Positions 26,881 through 36,084 of a DNA stretch of 49,510 bases are shown piece by piece. How positions within the stretch are numbered: the first letter of the stretch is position 1; every line of letters starts with the position of its first letter. The notes under the pieces are model-generated. The model had not been told where the DNA came from. It worked only from the letters and a program-made list of their open reading frames with translations, and made no database searches. Source of the DNA: an uncultured Schlesneria sp. (GTDB taxonomy: Bacteria; Planctomycetota; Planctomycetia; Planctomycetales; Planctomycetaceae); the NCBI GenBank assembly GCA_903834925.1, contig CAILLA010000218.1:1-49510 (forward strand). Direction: 5' to 3'. The translations under genes were made by a program, and so were the position numbers.

Positions 26881-27086
26881 ATCAACTTTCTGAGCCGCTT
26901 CGGCTCAGTGATTTACCACAACGATTTTGATATTTGACAATTTGGAAACAAATTTTAATCGGCTTGCTCAGGCGTGGACTTGAGGCGCATGGTGTTCCGT
27001 GATGGATTCGTTGTTTGTATGGAGGAGGGTGCGGTCGCATCTGTACGTGGGACAGTCACGAGACCGTCGGAAAGCCGACGACATAA

Positions 27087-27212
27087 TCGAACTCGATCGA
27101 ACTGCGTCGAACTTGATCGAACTCGAACACCCCAAAAAACGCGCGGAAACGATCGTCAAAACCCTATGAATTACGAGGAATGGTCGAAGTCGATCGAACT
27201 TGATCGAACTTT
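27087..27212. repeat. tcgaacttgatcgaact word repeats
   Basis: The unit tcgaact(t/c)gatcgaact recurs at about 27087-27105, 27107-27128 and 27189-27210, separated by unrelated sequence. No coding potential is seen. Confidence 0.55.
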
Positions 27213-27264
27213 GACACCAAATTTCTTAGCTGCGAGATTAAGGCGGAACGGAAGAAAAGATTTT

Positions 27265-27397
27265 TGAACAGAAGGAAACGAAGGGAACGAAGTGAAGAGA
27301 ATAGCAGGCAAGGAGGATGCCGCCAGAACTGTCCGGACAGCTCGGGGTGAATGCTTCGTTCCGTATTCCTTTGTTTCCTTCGTTAACTTCTGTTCAA
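27265..27397. repeat. Inverted repeat (gaacagaaggaaacgaag)
   Basis: tgaacagaaggaaacgaagg near 27265 is mirrored by ctttgtttccttcgttaact then tctgttcaacg near 27368-27397. Between them is a second palindrome, ctgtccggacag. Similar gaacagaag/ggaaacgaag words are, from general experience, common in planctomycete intergenic DNA. Confidence 0.6.
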
Positions 27398-27529
27398 CGG
27401 TATTTGTATTTATGGTCGAAGTCGCGCGAAGTCGGGTGAACTTTTTGATCGAGATCTGATTTTGATGTGAAGAGGCTCTTCTGATTTTAGTTGACCATGA
27501 ATCGAATGCCGTAGCGAATTGACCCGACC

Positions 27530-28010
27530 CAGGGAGGATTTGGAAATTATTGGGATTTGCGTCGCGGTGTGATGACCGGCTTTCCACTAAGGGTTGGGCT
27601 GGTGAGCGCAAATCTGGCAAACAGAAAACACCGGAAGAGACGCGTCCTTGTTTTGGCTTTCCACTTTGGCTTGTCCAGGTGGAAGCGAATTTGGTTGCGC
27701 GACTTACGAGCGTCATTCCACCAAGACTGGCAACCACCGAGACAAGCTCCGCAGAATGCCGTTTCGCAATCGACATGACCGTTTTTGGTCGCCAAACGCG
27801 ACTTCCATTCAAGTAATGTGGACGGCTGTCGACCCACCAACAAATTCGCTCCCACCTGGGCAAGCCAGGGTGGAAAGCAAGAATGAAGAGGCTTGGGAGG
27901 GGGCGTTGTCTGGTTTCCAAATTTGCTCCCACCTGGGCAAGCCAAGGTGGAAAGCATGTCAACCAGCCACTACACGAATCCCAATGTCTTCGAAATCATC
28001 CCCCCGCCTC
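27530..28010. repeat. Second copy of the foldback element family
   Basis: The same internal layout as 23207-23833: two forward ~40-bp units (27579-27618, 27656-27694) and two inverted units (27840-27878, 27917-27955). The centre is also related (ggcaaccaccgagacaagct against ggcgaccaatgaggcaagct). Outer ends are eroded and the 25-bp terminal repeat is not recognisable, so the limits are approximate. Confidence 0.75.
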
Positions 28011-28237
28011 ACGTCGTATCACTCGTGAGTAAATCACGCGAAAGTTATTTTATTTATTATAACTAAATAACATCTCGTATACATAAACACGAGTTGCACA
28101 CGGCATGTACTAGACAACTCGACCAGGCATGATTAGTTTGCTCCCGCAACCCACCAGCAGAAGTTTGCCGGGGGCGAGTATCCGAGGTCAGCTATCGCTG
28201 TCCTTTGGTGTGTCACAAACTAATGGGAGTGTCCGTC

Positions 28238-28828
28238 ATGTATCGCATCGGAATCGCCGCGTTGTTCACCGTGCTCATCGCTGGAATGGCCAGCGCCGGA
28301 ACCATCTCGCAGATCACTTCGGTCACTGGAGCGACCACATCGACCTTGAATGGTATTGGAAATCACGCGCTACCCTATACTGATAGTAACGGAGTGCAGT
28401 ATTCGACGTTGAATTCGGCTGACGCCATTTACGGTTATGGCCTTCAATCTCTTGCGAGTCCGTCGAACACGATTTCCGTCGTTTTGCCGAGCGCAGCGAC
28501 CGAAGTGGGGTTCGATTTCTTTTACGCTGGCGCTGGTGTTACAGTCCAGTCGGTGACGCTTGGAAGTGACACAACAACCGCGTTCACTCCGACGATTACC
28601 CCCAGCGGCATCTTCCTGGGTTTTGCCGACACTGTTTCGTTTACTAATTTTTCTCTCACACTCACAGCAGGGGGTTCGAATATCGTCATTATTAGCGACT
28701 TCAAATTCGGTACGGCCCCCAGTTCTTCTGTTCCTGAGCCATCGACGTTTGCCAACGTCGCGATGGCAGCGGTTGTCGGCTTGGGTACTCTTGCCGCCCG
28801 CCGCCGCCGAGTTGAAATCCAAGCTTGA
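28238..28828 (+). CDS. PEP-CTERM sorted secreted protein
   Basis: A 196-residue exported protein with a signal peptide (MYRIGIAALFTVLIAGMASA) and a C-terminal sorting tail: SVPEPSTF, a hydrophobic helix (MAAVVGLGTLAA) and RRRR. An exosortase would recognise this tail and cleave it; none is encoded in the window. The mature part is rich in Thr/Ser and predicted beta strands, with no catalytic motif. ATG at 28238 is chosen because GGGAG lies 8 nt upstream (28225-28229); in-frame starts at 28205 and 28223 are less well placed. It is probably monocistronic, with an AT-rich upstream region. Confidence 0.85.
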   Translation: MYRIGIAALFTVLIAGMASAGTISQITSVTGATTSTLNGIGNHALPYTDSNGVQYSTLNSADAIYGYGLQSLASPSNTISVVLPSAATEVGFDFFYAGAGVTVQSVTLGSDTTTAFTPTITPSGIFLGFADTVSFTNFSLTLTAGGSNIVIISDFKFGTAPSSSVPEPSTFANVAMAAVVGLGTLAARRRRVEIQA

Positions 28829-28870
28829 GATCAATTGAGGTTAAACTCACGTCAGTAACGAATTTCTGTC

Positions 28871-28912
28871 GCCACGAGGCCAGCCCGGCCATACCGGGTT
28901 TGGCCTCGCGGT
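28871..28912. terminator. Strong GC hairpin after the PEP-CTERM gene
   Basis: gaggccagcccgg (28876-28888) pairs with ccgggtttggcctc (28894-28907). There is no T-tract on the plus strand, so it may be a stabilising 3' hairpin or Rho-dependent end rather than a classic intrinsic terminator. Confidence 0.5.
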
Positions 28913-29128
28913 GCAATCTTGGCGAACAGAAATCGATGCAATTTTGGTTTGATGAGAATAGCGAGTGCTTTGAGTCTCTTGGTTTCTAAATCCAGGCAGG
29001 CAATTTCCACGAATGGACTTTCTCAATTCGTTGTGTTGAATCGACTATGTGCTACGATTACGGAGAATGGTCATTCGATCTCATTCCGTTCGCGAATCAA
29101 AAATCTTTGTTCATAGCGATTTCTGGAC

Positions 29129-30943
29129 ATGACAACTCGAGGTCAATTTAAACTCCATTTACCGGGATTGCTGAAGATCCTTGCCGAGCACCTTTATTCG
29201 TCTCAGCGAATCGGTGTGCGCGAGCTGATCCAGAATTCTCACGACTCCTGTGTGCGTCGTGCTGTCGAGCAACCGGACGACTCGTATCATCCCCGAATCG
29301 ACATTCAGATTGACGAAGACGCTCGTATATTGAGGTTCGTTGATAATGGCAGCGGATTGACCGAAGAGGAAATTCATCATTACCTCACTGTTATTGGTCG
29401 GGGATACACGCGTGAATTGCGTAAAAAATTGTCAGTCGAAGATCCCTCGAAATCACAACAGCTCGTTGGCCAATTTGGGATCGGATTTCTTTCTGCATTT
29501 CTTCTGGCGACGGAAGTGACCGTTGAAACGCGTTCCAGTTCGGGGCCTGCTTTACGCTGGTTCTCTGCCGGTGATGAGGAATTTGAATTGTCACCAGGTT
29601 CTCGCTTGGAGACGGGAACGACGGTCGAACTTCGCCTTAAGTCGTCTGCTTATTTTTTGCTACGTGAGCAGAGACTTCTCGATACTGTGCGTGAGTTCGC
29701 CGATTTCCTGCCGATCGAAATTCATGTGCAGGGAATGGAAGGGCGGGCAAATCTGGGGTCACCGCCGTGGGATGAGCCGGACGAGCAAGCCGCTTGCCGC
29801 AACTATGTGAAGCGGCGGTTTGGCGAAGCTGATCCACTTGTCATCCTGCCTCTGACTGACGGGGTCGTTGATCTTGGTCATGACACGATCACGATTCCGC
29901 TGCGCGGATTACTGTTCGTACCTGCTCAATCCGTGGTTTCCGTCAAAGAATACGGAACCGTTGCGGTCTCGATTCGTGGGATGGCGATTTGTGATTCTGA
30001 CAAAGATCTTTTACCGCCATGGGCGCGATTTGTCCGGGGCGTGATCGATTGTCCGGCATTGCAGCCCACCGCATCCCGCGAAGCGGTCCACCAGGACGAC
30101 ACGTTCGAAGCGGTTCGCCAGATCATCGTTGAGCAGCTCAGTGATGGATTGCGTCGACTCGCCCGATGGAATCCCGCAATCTGGCGGAAAATCGCTCATG
30201 GACATGACGACGTCATTCTTGGCTGGGCGGCAAAGGACAGTGATTTCTTTCGGATGGTTGCCGATTCGGTCCCGTTACGCTCCAGCAGGGGCCGGATCAC
30301 TCTTCCTGAGTATCTTCGATTATCGGGAAACATCATCTACTACACGACCCGCGAACTTGGATCTCTCCAGGAAAAGATCCTTGCCGAAGGTCGGGACGTA
30401 CCGGTCATCGATGCATCGTGGTTTGGTGTTGCATCTTTTATCAGGCGATACACGGAATATTATTCAGAAGTTGGTCTGGTCCAGCTGGATGACGATCTGG
30501 AAACGCTGATGCACTCGGCGCCCGCAGAAGACTTTCACGAATTGATTCAGTTATGCGAGGAACTTGGTTTTACTGCCGTGGCATCCTCATTCGGTCCGAT
30601 TGATCTACCGGCGGTAATGACCTATCCGTCAGGCGCCGAGTCGGCACGTGACGCGAAATCGGCGCTTGAGCAAGGACTGTTGCCCGAGGGCTTTTCCACG
30701 CTGATGCAGGATTTTCTCGATACGCATGTCGATCAGTCGAAGTTCGAAGGAACGTTGTATATCAACGTTGCATGTCCGCTGATCCAGCGACTGACATCCG
30801 CCGAGTTGCCCATTGCACGGAAGCAGGCAGCCCTGTCAACGATCGCCTACTTCGCCAAGTTATTCTGTGGGCGGATGCTTGATGCTTCACTTGCCACCAA
30901 CGACCTTGGCGTCTGGTGCCGATCTCTCGAAAAGTTAATTTAA
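29129..30943 (+). CDS. Hsp90/HtpG-like chaperone ATPase
   Basis: A 604-residue protein with the Bergerat ATP-binding fold of the Hsp90 family: N-box RELIQNSHDS (Glu32, Asn36, Asp39), DNGSGL (72-77), GQFGIGF (114-120) and GTTVEL. The middle domain keeps the catalytic arginine loop in divergent form (VIDCPALQPTASREA, Arg317; HtpG has DLPLNxSRE). The last third is not recognisably like the HtpG dimerisation domain. It is therefore a divergent Hsp90 homologue, not an obvious housekeeping HtpG. Its stop is 2 bp before the ATG of a helical-repeat protein, implying a dedicated partner or client receptor. ATG at 29129 lacks a strong ribosome binding site. Confidence 0.85.
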   Translation: MTTRGQFKLHLPGLLKILAEHLYSSQRIGVRELIQNSHDSCVRRAVEQPDDSYHPRIDIQIDEDARILRFVDNGSGLTEEEIHHYLTVIGRGYTRELRKKLSVEDPSKSQQLVGQFGIGFLSAFLLATEVTVETRSSSGPALRWFSAGDEEFELSPGSRLETGTTVELRLKSSAYFLLREQRLLDTVREFADFLPIEIHVQGMEGRANLGSPPWDEPDEQAACRNYVKRRFGEADPLVILPLTDGVVDLGHDTITIPLRGLLFVPAQSVVSVKEYGTVAVSIRGMAICDSDKDLLPPWARFVRGVIDCPALQPTASREAVHQDDTFEAVRQIIVEQLSDGLRRLARWNPAIWRKIAHGHDDVILGWAAKDSDFFRMVADSVPLRSSRGRITLPEYLRLSGNIIYYTTRELGSLQEKILAEGRDVPVIDASWFGVASFIRRYTEYYSEVGLVQLDDDLETLMHSAPAEDFHELIQLCEELGFTAVASSFGPIDLPAVMTYPSGAESARDAKSALEQGLLPEGFSTLMQDFLDTHVDQSKFEGTLYINVACPLIQRLTSAELPIARKQAALSTIAYFAKLFCGRMLDASLATNDLGVWCRSLEKLI

Positions 30944-30945
30944 CG

Positions 30946-32037
30946 ATGAGCAATGAACCGGATTGCTGGGAAGAATTCAATCGGAAAGTCGCCTTGTGGC
31001 AAGAAGAGGACGACTTAGACCGTCTGCAAATGGCTGATTTATATTATGAAGCATTCGAATTTCGAGAGACAAATCCGGAACTGAAATATGAAATGCTGAC
31101 GCGTGGTCGGAACGAAGCGCAGCGATTGAACGAACCGTTGTTTGTTTTGTTTTTTGACGATGAACGGCTCAGTACACTCACCTCTGACCTGCATGACTTT
31201 GCGCGTGCGATGCCATTGGCGATGGAATTGATGGTCCGTTTCAGCAAGCCAGCGGCCGCCGTTCATCCACGACGCGTCAGTGTTCTGACAAATGTGCTTT
31301 ATACCTACTTACAAGTTGATCCGATTGGATACCGCGACGAGCTTGAACGCGGTTTTGCTTATCTTGATAGTCAGATCTCACAAGAACCCGTGTCCAACCG
31401 CTTTGTGCTCAACTATCGGCGGATTGAGTACCTGGCCGAGACCGAGCGGTGGAATGACGCCTACGAGTTGGCTCATCGATCCTTGGATTTGTCTGATCGG
31501 AGTAATAATCGAAACATCAGTTCCTGGCACGGAGCCTGGAGTACATATATTCTGTGCAGGATTTGTTACGCTCGTGGTCGTCTCGACGAAGTCGCCGACC
31601 ACGCGGAAGACATGGCAACGCGCTCAGAAAAACGAGACAACTTTAATCGGACACTCTCGTCCGCATGGATGTGGCGTGCGGTCACTCAAAGAGCATGGGG
31701 AGACGAACAAAGTGCCTCCCGTTCGTTCCATCGGGGGCTGCGAATTCTGAAGCATCTCGACAGCCGCGATGAAATCTGTGCTCGCCCGATGGCAATCTAT
31801 TATGAACTTGGAAATGACTTTGGTGCTGCAGTGGGCGTTCTCGAACGTGAGCTGGCGGCCGTTGCTCCCAAGGGGATGCTTCATCGCTGCTGTCAACTTG
31901 AGATTGAACGATGTCGACTTCTGTCACGTGCGGGCAGCATAACGGCCGATGACTTCGACAGGGCTCGACAAGCCGCTGGTAAAATGCGAGTCCCCGTCTG
32001 GTATCTGGATCAACTCGCGAAGATCAAGGCATCGTAA
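30946..32037 (+). CDS. Helical-repeat (TPR-like) partner of the Hsp90-like protein
   Basis: A 363-residue soluble protein made almost entirely of predicted amphipathic helices. TPR-like pairs are visible, for example RIEYLAETERWNDAYELAHR and WRAVTQRAWGDEQSASRSFH. No enzyme motif, signal peptide or membrane segment. The start ATG at 30946 is 2 bp after the stop of the Hsp90-like gene; a GTG at 30916 would overlap that gene by 28 nt and is less likely. The tight coupling suggests the two proteins form a complex, which would parallel TPR co-chaperones of eukaryotic Hsp90, but this is inference. Confidence 0.7.
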   Translation: MSNEPDCWEEFNRKVALWQEEDDLDRLQMADLYYEAFEFRETNPELKYEMLTRGRNEAQRLNEPLFVLFFDDERLSTLTSDLHDFARAMPLAMELMVRFSKPAAAVHPRRVSVLTNVLYTYLQVDPIGYRDELERGFAYLDSQISQEPVSNRFVLNYRRIEYLAETERWNDAYELAHRSLDLSDRSNNRNISSWHGAWSTYILCRICYARGRLDEVADHAEDMATRSEKRDNFNRTLSSAWMWRAVTQRAWGDEQSASRSFHRGLRILKHLDSRDEICARPMAIYYELGNDFGAAVGVLERELAAVAPKGMLHRCCQLEIERCRLLSRAGSITADDFDRARQAAGKMRVPVWYLDQLAKIKAS

Positions 32038-32640
32038 ACCGGGGAGGCCAGCGCCAAAGATGATTGCCAACCAGCTTGACCCGTTTCCAGCGAGGGCGAT
32101 CGCCTTCCAATCATTAAAAATTATTTCCTCTATTTACAACCAACAAAATATGTTGTAAAAATGTTGTCGCACGTTGATTTGTGGGAATTTTGTGATTGCT
32201 TAGCCCGCATTCAGCGGTGCAGGGGACGGCGTTCAGCCGATCTCTTCAAACGTTGCTGGACTTCAGGTCAAAACGGCGGACTGCGAGAATGTCGACTCGG
32301 GCGTCGTCGAGGCGGAGAGAGATTATCGCGACGTTGATCTTTGACAATTCGGAATAAATTTTGACGGCTCACCCAGTCGTCTGGTCGAAGCGATGGGGTG
32401 GGTCGTGCGGCTTCGTCGATTGACCGTAAAAGGCGGCGGCATTTTTTCGTGCATTCGAGATTTCGTGCTTTTTTGTGACCCTCTTGGTCCTGTTCTCTTC
32501 CGTGATTTTTGAATGAAAGCCAATCACGAAAGCACGAAAATTCGACAACACGAAAATGAAAAGATTTTGACACAAGTACTCTGAGGCGACGGAAGGAGGT
32601 TTTCAGAAGGTCGTGTGTAGACAATTCAAAACTTAAAATC
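32038..32640. other. Repeat-rich non-coding region
   Basis: No gene seen. An AT-rich patch at 32110-32165 (tatttacaaccaacaaaata and tgttgtaaaaatgttgt) is followed by 32328-32400, which resembles 26925-27000 (cgttgatctttgacaattcg against ttttgatatttgacaatttg). From 32455 to 32560 there is an inverted repeat built on the word cgtgctttcgtgatt: tttcgtgcttttttgtga and ttccgtgatttttgaatg against caatcacgaaagcacgaaaa. Confidence 0.55.
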
Positions 32641-32666
32641 CGTTCCTTGCCCTGGTTGACGAAGGC

Positions 32667-32758
32667 GCTCAACGGTTGCGAAGGCGTTCAAGTCTGAACA
32701 ACTTCGTTCTTGGTTCTTCGTTTGAAAGGGGGGCTCAACGGTTGCGAAGGTGCTCAAG
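32667..32758 (+). repeat. Two 26-bp direct repeats, 66-bp period
   Basis: gctcaacggttgcgaaggcg + ttcaag at 32667-32692 recurs as gctcaacggttgcgaaggtg + ctcaag at 32733-32758. Only two units are present, so this is not a CRISPR. It lies about 270 bp before the dioxygenase start. Confidence 0.7.
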
Positions 32759-33028
32759 CCGCGTCATCAGCTTACCGCCTTCTTGACGAGAGTCGCAATC
32801 AATGCGTCTTCTTCGGCGTTAGGTTTCTTCAGCGTGAATGTGGTCGGTCATAACTCCCCGTCGTCGAGATTTGTTTCGTTCATAAAACCAATTTTTGCGT
32901 ACCTTGTTTTGAACTTCTCAGCGCTTTTGATGGTGAAGTGTTTCGAATTGCCGTCCGAAAGAGATTACAGTGTCTCGCACAAATCAGGGTATTTGCGAAA
33001 TCGAATGACTCGTTCAAATGGAACAACA

Positions 33029-33844
33029 ATGACGATCAAACGTAAATCCTTATCTGCAGAACCAAAACAATTCTACGAGCGTCTTCCGACTTATGATCGG
33101 GAGGACGTCGACGGGATGCTTGAGGCAATGCATGTTGACGGGTTTGTTCTGATCCCGGGAATTCTTCTGCCGATAGAAATGAAGATCGCGCGCGATAGGA
33201 TTGACCGCATGGCACCGATTGGTTGGGATTTTGAAGGAGCAACAGACCATTACAAGAATGTGTTTAATCGTGACCCGTTCTGGTTGTCTTTTCTTGACCG
33301 CAGAGGGGTCATCGATCTTGCTGAGCGTGTACTTGGCAGCAACTGTCACATCATTGGCGAAACGGCCTGGCGCAGTCATCCGGGCCATCACGGAGTAGGA
33401 CTTCATCTGGATTACCTGCCGATGGAATGGCCCGCTGCTGGGGTTCCGTCGGAAATCCGCGTCCCTATGTTTCTGTGTACGGCCCATTTTTATCTCAGCC
33501 CTCAAACGGAAGAGTTGTGTCCTACGCACGTCATACCGGGTAGTCACAAAGCAGGGCGGAAACCGGCCCGTTCTGAGAAAACCTGGGGTGATCGATTGTT
33601 GCAGCCAGTCCTGTGTAATGCGGGTGATGTCTTATTCTTTCGCAGCGACCTATGGCACAGCGGCAGCGAGAATCAAACTTCTGATCAAGTTCGCTATCTG
33701 TTGCAAGTCCACTACGGCCGACGAGAGATGGCACAACATTTCGCTCCGTTTCTTGAATGGCAATTTAACCCGGAAGTCTTGGCTGCCTGCAATTCGCGGC
33801 AGCGACGATTGCTGGGTGACCATCCCGAGGGAGCGTACGATTGA
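33029..33844 (+). CDS. Phytanoyl-CoA dioxygenase (PhyH) family protein
   Basis: Fe(II)/2-oxoglutarate-dependent oxygenase of 271 residues, the usual size for the family. The metal triad is visible as HLD (His126, Asp128) and the distal His210 in DLWHSGSEN, followed by Arg222 (DQVRYLL), which would bind 2-oxoglutarate. GAPGSH-like CPTHVIPGSHKAG is also typical. The substrate is unknown; PhyH proteins hydroxylate lipids and many small secondary metabolites. ATG at 33029 is chosen (GGAAC upstream); the open frame extends to 32750, but that extension runs through a 26-bp repeat and would add 93 non-homologous residues. ATG at 33005 is an alternative. Confidence 0.88.
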   Translation: MTIKRKSLSAEPKQFYERLPTYDREDVDGMLEAMHVDGFVLIPGILLPIEMKIARDRIDRMAPIGWDFEGATDHYKNVFNRDPFWLSFLDRRGVIDLAERVLGSNCHIIGETAWRSHPGHHGVGLHLDYLPMEWPAAGVPSEIRVPMFLCTAHFYLSPQTEELCPTHVIPGSHKAGRKPARSEKTWGDRLLQPVLCNAGDVLFFRSDLWHSGSENQTSDQVRYLLQVHYGRREMAQHFAPFLEWQFNPEVLAACNSRQRRLLGDHPEGAYD

Positions 33845-33946
33845 GAGCTTACGAAACAAGGTGTTACGCTGACCTCGTTGCAATTTTATTGCGAGACTAG
33901 TTTTTTGCTTTGCCGAATCCAAGGCGGACACTGAGGAGAACGTGTG

Positions 33947-34369
33947 ATGTCCGATTACAGAAAAAAGATTGGGGACAAAGCCAAGCCGCTCGAACTGATG
34001 ACGCCTCCAGGCACAAGCTCGTATACGATGCATGTTGACGAGAAAGACGGACAGGAGATCCTCGTCTGTACCGTGGGAAAGACGGTGCTGCATTATGACT
34101 TGCGGTGCATCGACGACCTTGTGGCGATGCTGAAGAAGAACGGGGACTGGATTCTGCTGGGAAGCAAGGACGAGAAGCAGGAGACGGAAGAGGGGACTGT
34201 CGAAGACTGGGCTCGCTCGACGAGCAACCCGGTTGGTGGTTGGTACGGCTTGAAGAAGAACTTTCGTGGCCGGTTCGCCATGTACATTCCGCCGCTGGTG
34301 GAACACCTTGGACTCGCGGAGGTTGAGCACAATGCAAAAAACAATCGAATGCGATATCGAGGCAAATAA
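33947..34369 (+). CDS. Small conserved protein of unknown function
   Basis: A 140-residue soluble protein. I recognise its pattern as a small conserved bacterial family of unknown function: a lysine-rich N-terminus (MSDYRKKIGDKAKPLEL), PPGTSSYTMHVDEKDGQEIL, VLHYDLRCIDDL and GWYGLKKNFRGRFAMYIPPL. No catalytic motif stands out. ATG at 33947 follows GAGGAG with an 8-nt spacer; the GTG just before it is less suitable. A hairpin with T-rich sequence lies 65 bp after the stop, so the gene is probably transcribed alone. Confidence 0.8.
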   Translation: MSDYRKKIGDKAKPLELMTPPGTSSYTMHVDEKDGQEILVCTVGKTVLHYDLRCIDDLVAMLKKNGDWILLGSKDEKQETEEGTVEDWARSTSNPVGGWYGLKKNFRGRFAMYIPPLVEHLGLAEVEHNAKNNRMRYRGK

Positions 34370-34433
34370 TTTCGCCGATTGAACGACATCCTTACGGGCA
34401 AGGAACAAATGAAGGGGTTTTCGATTCCGGAAG

Positions 34434-34460
34434 CCGAAAAGCAAGCCGCTTTTTCGGTTT
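34434..34460 (+). terminator. Intrinsic terminator-like hairpin
   Basis: ccgaaaagc pairs with gctttttcgg around a 5-nt loop and is followed by ttt. Well placed for the small conserved gene at 33947-34369. Confidence 0.55.
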
Positions 34461-34604
34461 GTCGTGCGACCGTTACAGGATGGCCTGACGAGTGAATTAG
34501 CAGGAACGGAGCCGAGGTAGGAATCGCACGTAAGCTCTCGGCGACGGTGTAGGTGTAGGAATTGCACACCTTTGGTTGAAACCAAGAGGTTTATCCCTCG
34601 GATC

Positions 34605-36068
34605 TTACGCCAGGATTTCTTTCACGACCTTACCGCTGACGTCGGTCAGGCGATAGTCGCGGCCCTGGAAACGATAAGTCAGTCGCGTATGATCCAGTCC
34701 CAGCAGGTGCAGTATTGTTGCTTGCACATCGTGAATGTGGACCGGGTTCTCGACGACGTTGAAACCGAGTTCGTCGGTGACTCCGTGAGTGATTCCCGGC
34801 CTTAACCCGCCTCCAGCCATGAACATCGTATTCGAGAATGGATGATGGTCTCGTCCGATGTTGGGGCCAGCGGCTGTTCGACCTTCGCGGAATGGCGTAC
34901 GACCAAATTCGCCCATCCAGACGACCAGCGTTTCCTCCAATAATCCGCGAGCCTTCAAGTCCCGGATCAGGGCGGCGACCGGACGATCCATCAGTGTGCA
35001 GCGTTTCACCAGATTGTCTCGCAGATCTTCGCCGGGATTCGTCCCGTGGAAGTCCCAGCCCCAGTCGGATAACTGGACGAACCGGACTCCTTTTTCAATC
35101 AGTCGTCGTGCCAGTACGCAATTATTGGCGAAGCTTGCCGCACCTGGTTGGGCTCCATAGTCCTCAAGCAGATGAGCCGGTTCCTTGGAAATGTCCATCA
35201 GTTCGGGGACGACGACCTGCATGCGGAATGCCATTTCGTACTGGGCTATCCGCGTGGCCGTCTCGGCATTCTTCAGTTTGCTCGCTTGCAGCCGATTCAG
35301 ATCGTTCAACGCGTCAAGACTTTGACGACGGACTGCTCGGTCCATCCCTTCGGGGTCGGAAAGATACAGCACTGGGTCCCCACCCGTCCGGCATTGGACT
35401 CCTTGATAAACCGACGGCAGGAATCCGCTCCCCCAACCCGCCTTGCCTGAACTGGGAAGTGATCCGCCTGATGTAAAGACGATGAAGCCAGGGAGATCAC
35501 GACTTTGGGAACCAAGTCCATAAGTCACCCACGAGCCGATCGACGGACGACCTGCAGTACGAGGTATCCCCGTCAGCATCAGTAATTCTGCGGGACCGTG
35601 GTTGAACTGTTCTGTGTGCAACGATTTGATGAACGTCAGGTCGTCTGCAATCTCGGCAATTTTCGGCAGAGCGGCCGAGACCCACGCGCCGGATTGCCCG
35701 TACTGCTGAAACTTCTGCGGTGTCCCTAAGAGCTTTGGCGTCCCGCTGGTGAATGCAAACGGTTTTCCGTCGGTCAATGAAGCGGGGCAATCCTGTCCGT
35801 CTCGCTGAACGAGTTCGGGCTTATAGTCGAACAGGTCAAGATGTGACGGCCCACCAGACATGCTGAGAAAGATTACGTTCTTCACCTTGGCCGGGAACTG
35901 TGCCGGACTCGGTGCAAACGGTTCGTCCGCCGACGGGGCTGCCTTCAGTGATTCATTCAAAAGCGATCCGAGTGCCAGCCCGCCCAATCCGAGCGATCCA
36001 CTGCCAAGGAAATGCCGTCGAGTGGCCCGTGAGAGATCGTCAAATGAGAACAACTGATTAATTGTCAT
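34605..36068 (-). CDS. DUF1501 family Tat-exported protein
   Basis: A 487-residue DUF1501 protein. The twin-arginine signal is textbook (SRATRRHFLGSGSLGLGGLA). Family blocks include VIFLSMSGGPSHLDLFDYKP, HTEQFNHGPAELLMLTG and LVVWMGEFGRTPF with GRDHHPF after it. It begins 16 bp after the stop of the DUF1549/DUF1553 gene and is clearly in its operon. Compared with the DUF1501 protein at 21821 it is longer and from a different subgroup. The reaction is unknown. Confidence 0.93.
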   Translation of the reverse strand: MTINQLFSFDDLSRATRRHFLGSGSLGLGGLALGSLLNESLKAAPSADEPFAPSPAQFPAKVKNVIFLSMSGGPSHLDLFDYKPELVQRDGQDCPASLTDGKPFAFTSGTPKLLGTPQKFQQYGQSGAWVSAALPKIAEIADDLTFIKSLHTEQFNHGPAELLMLTGIPRTAGRPSIGSWVTYGLGSQSRDLPGFIVFTSGGSLPSSGKAGWGSGFLPSVYQGVQCRTGGDPVLYLSDPEGMDRAVRRQSLDALNDLNRLQASKLKNAETATRIAQYEMAFRMQVVVPELMDISKEPAHLLEDYGAQPGAASFANNCVLARRLIEKGVRFVQLSDWGWDFHGTNPGEDLRDNLVKRCTLMDRPVAALIRDLKARGLLEETLVVWMGEFGRTPFREGRTAAGPNIGRDHHPFSNTMFMAGGGLRPGITHGVTDELGFNVVENPVHIHDVQATILHLLGLDHTRLTYRFQGRDYRLTDVSGKVVKEILA

Positions 36069-36084
36069 GGTGTGGGTATCAGGT

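Larger units (their letters stand above)
26261..28237. other. 2-kb repeat-rich non-coding region
   Basis: No gene seen. It is a mosaic of repeats listed separately (26329, 26783, 27087, 27265, 27530). It also has an AT-rich patch near 26590-26665 with inverted acatacgac/gtcgtatgt, and an AT-rich stretch at 28040-28095 that may contain the promoter of the PEP-CTERM gene. The piece 26925-27000 resembles 32328-32400. Confidence 0.6.

Noticed and set aside
32750-33028. N-terminal extension of the PhyH protein by 93 residues
   Set aside because: It crosses one of the 26-bp repeats, has no ribosome binding site, and the family begins near ATG 33029; the remaining length (271) is typical.
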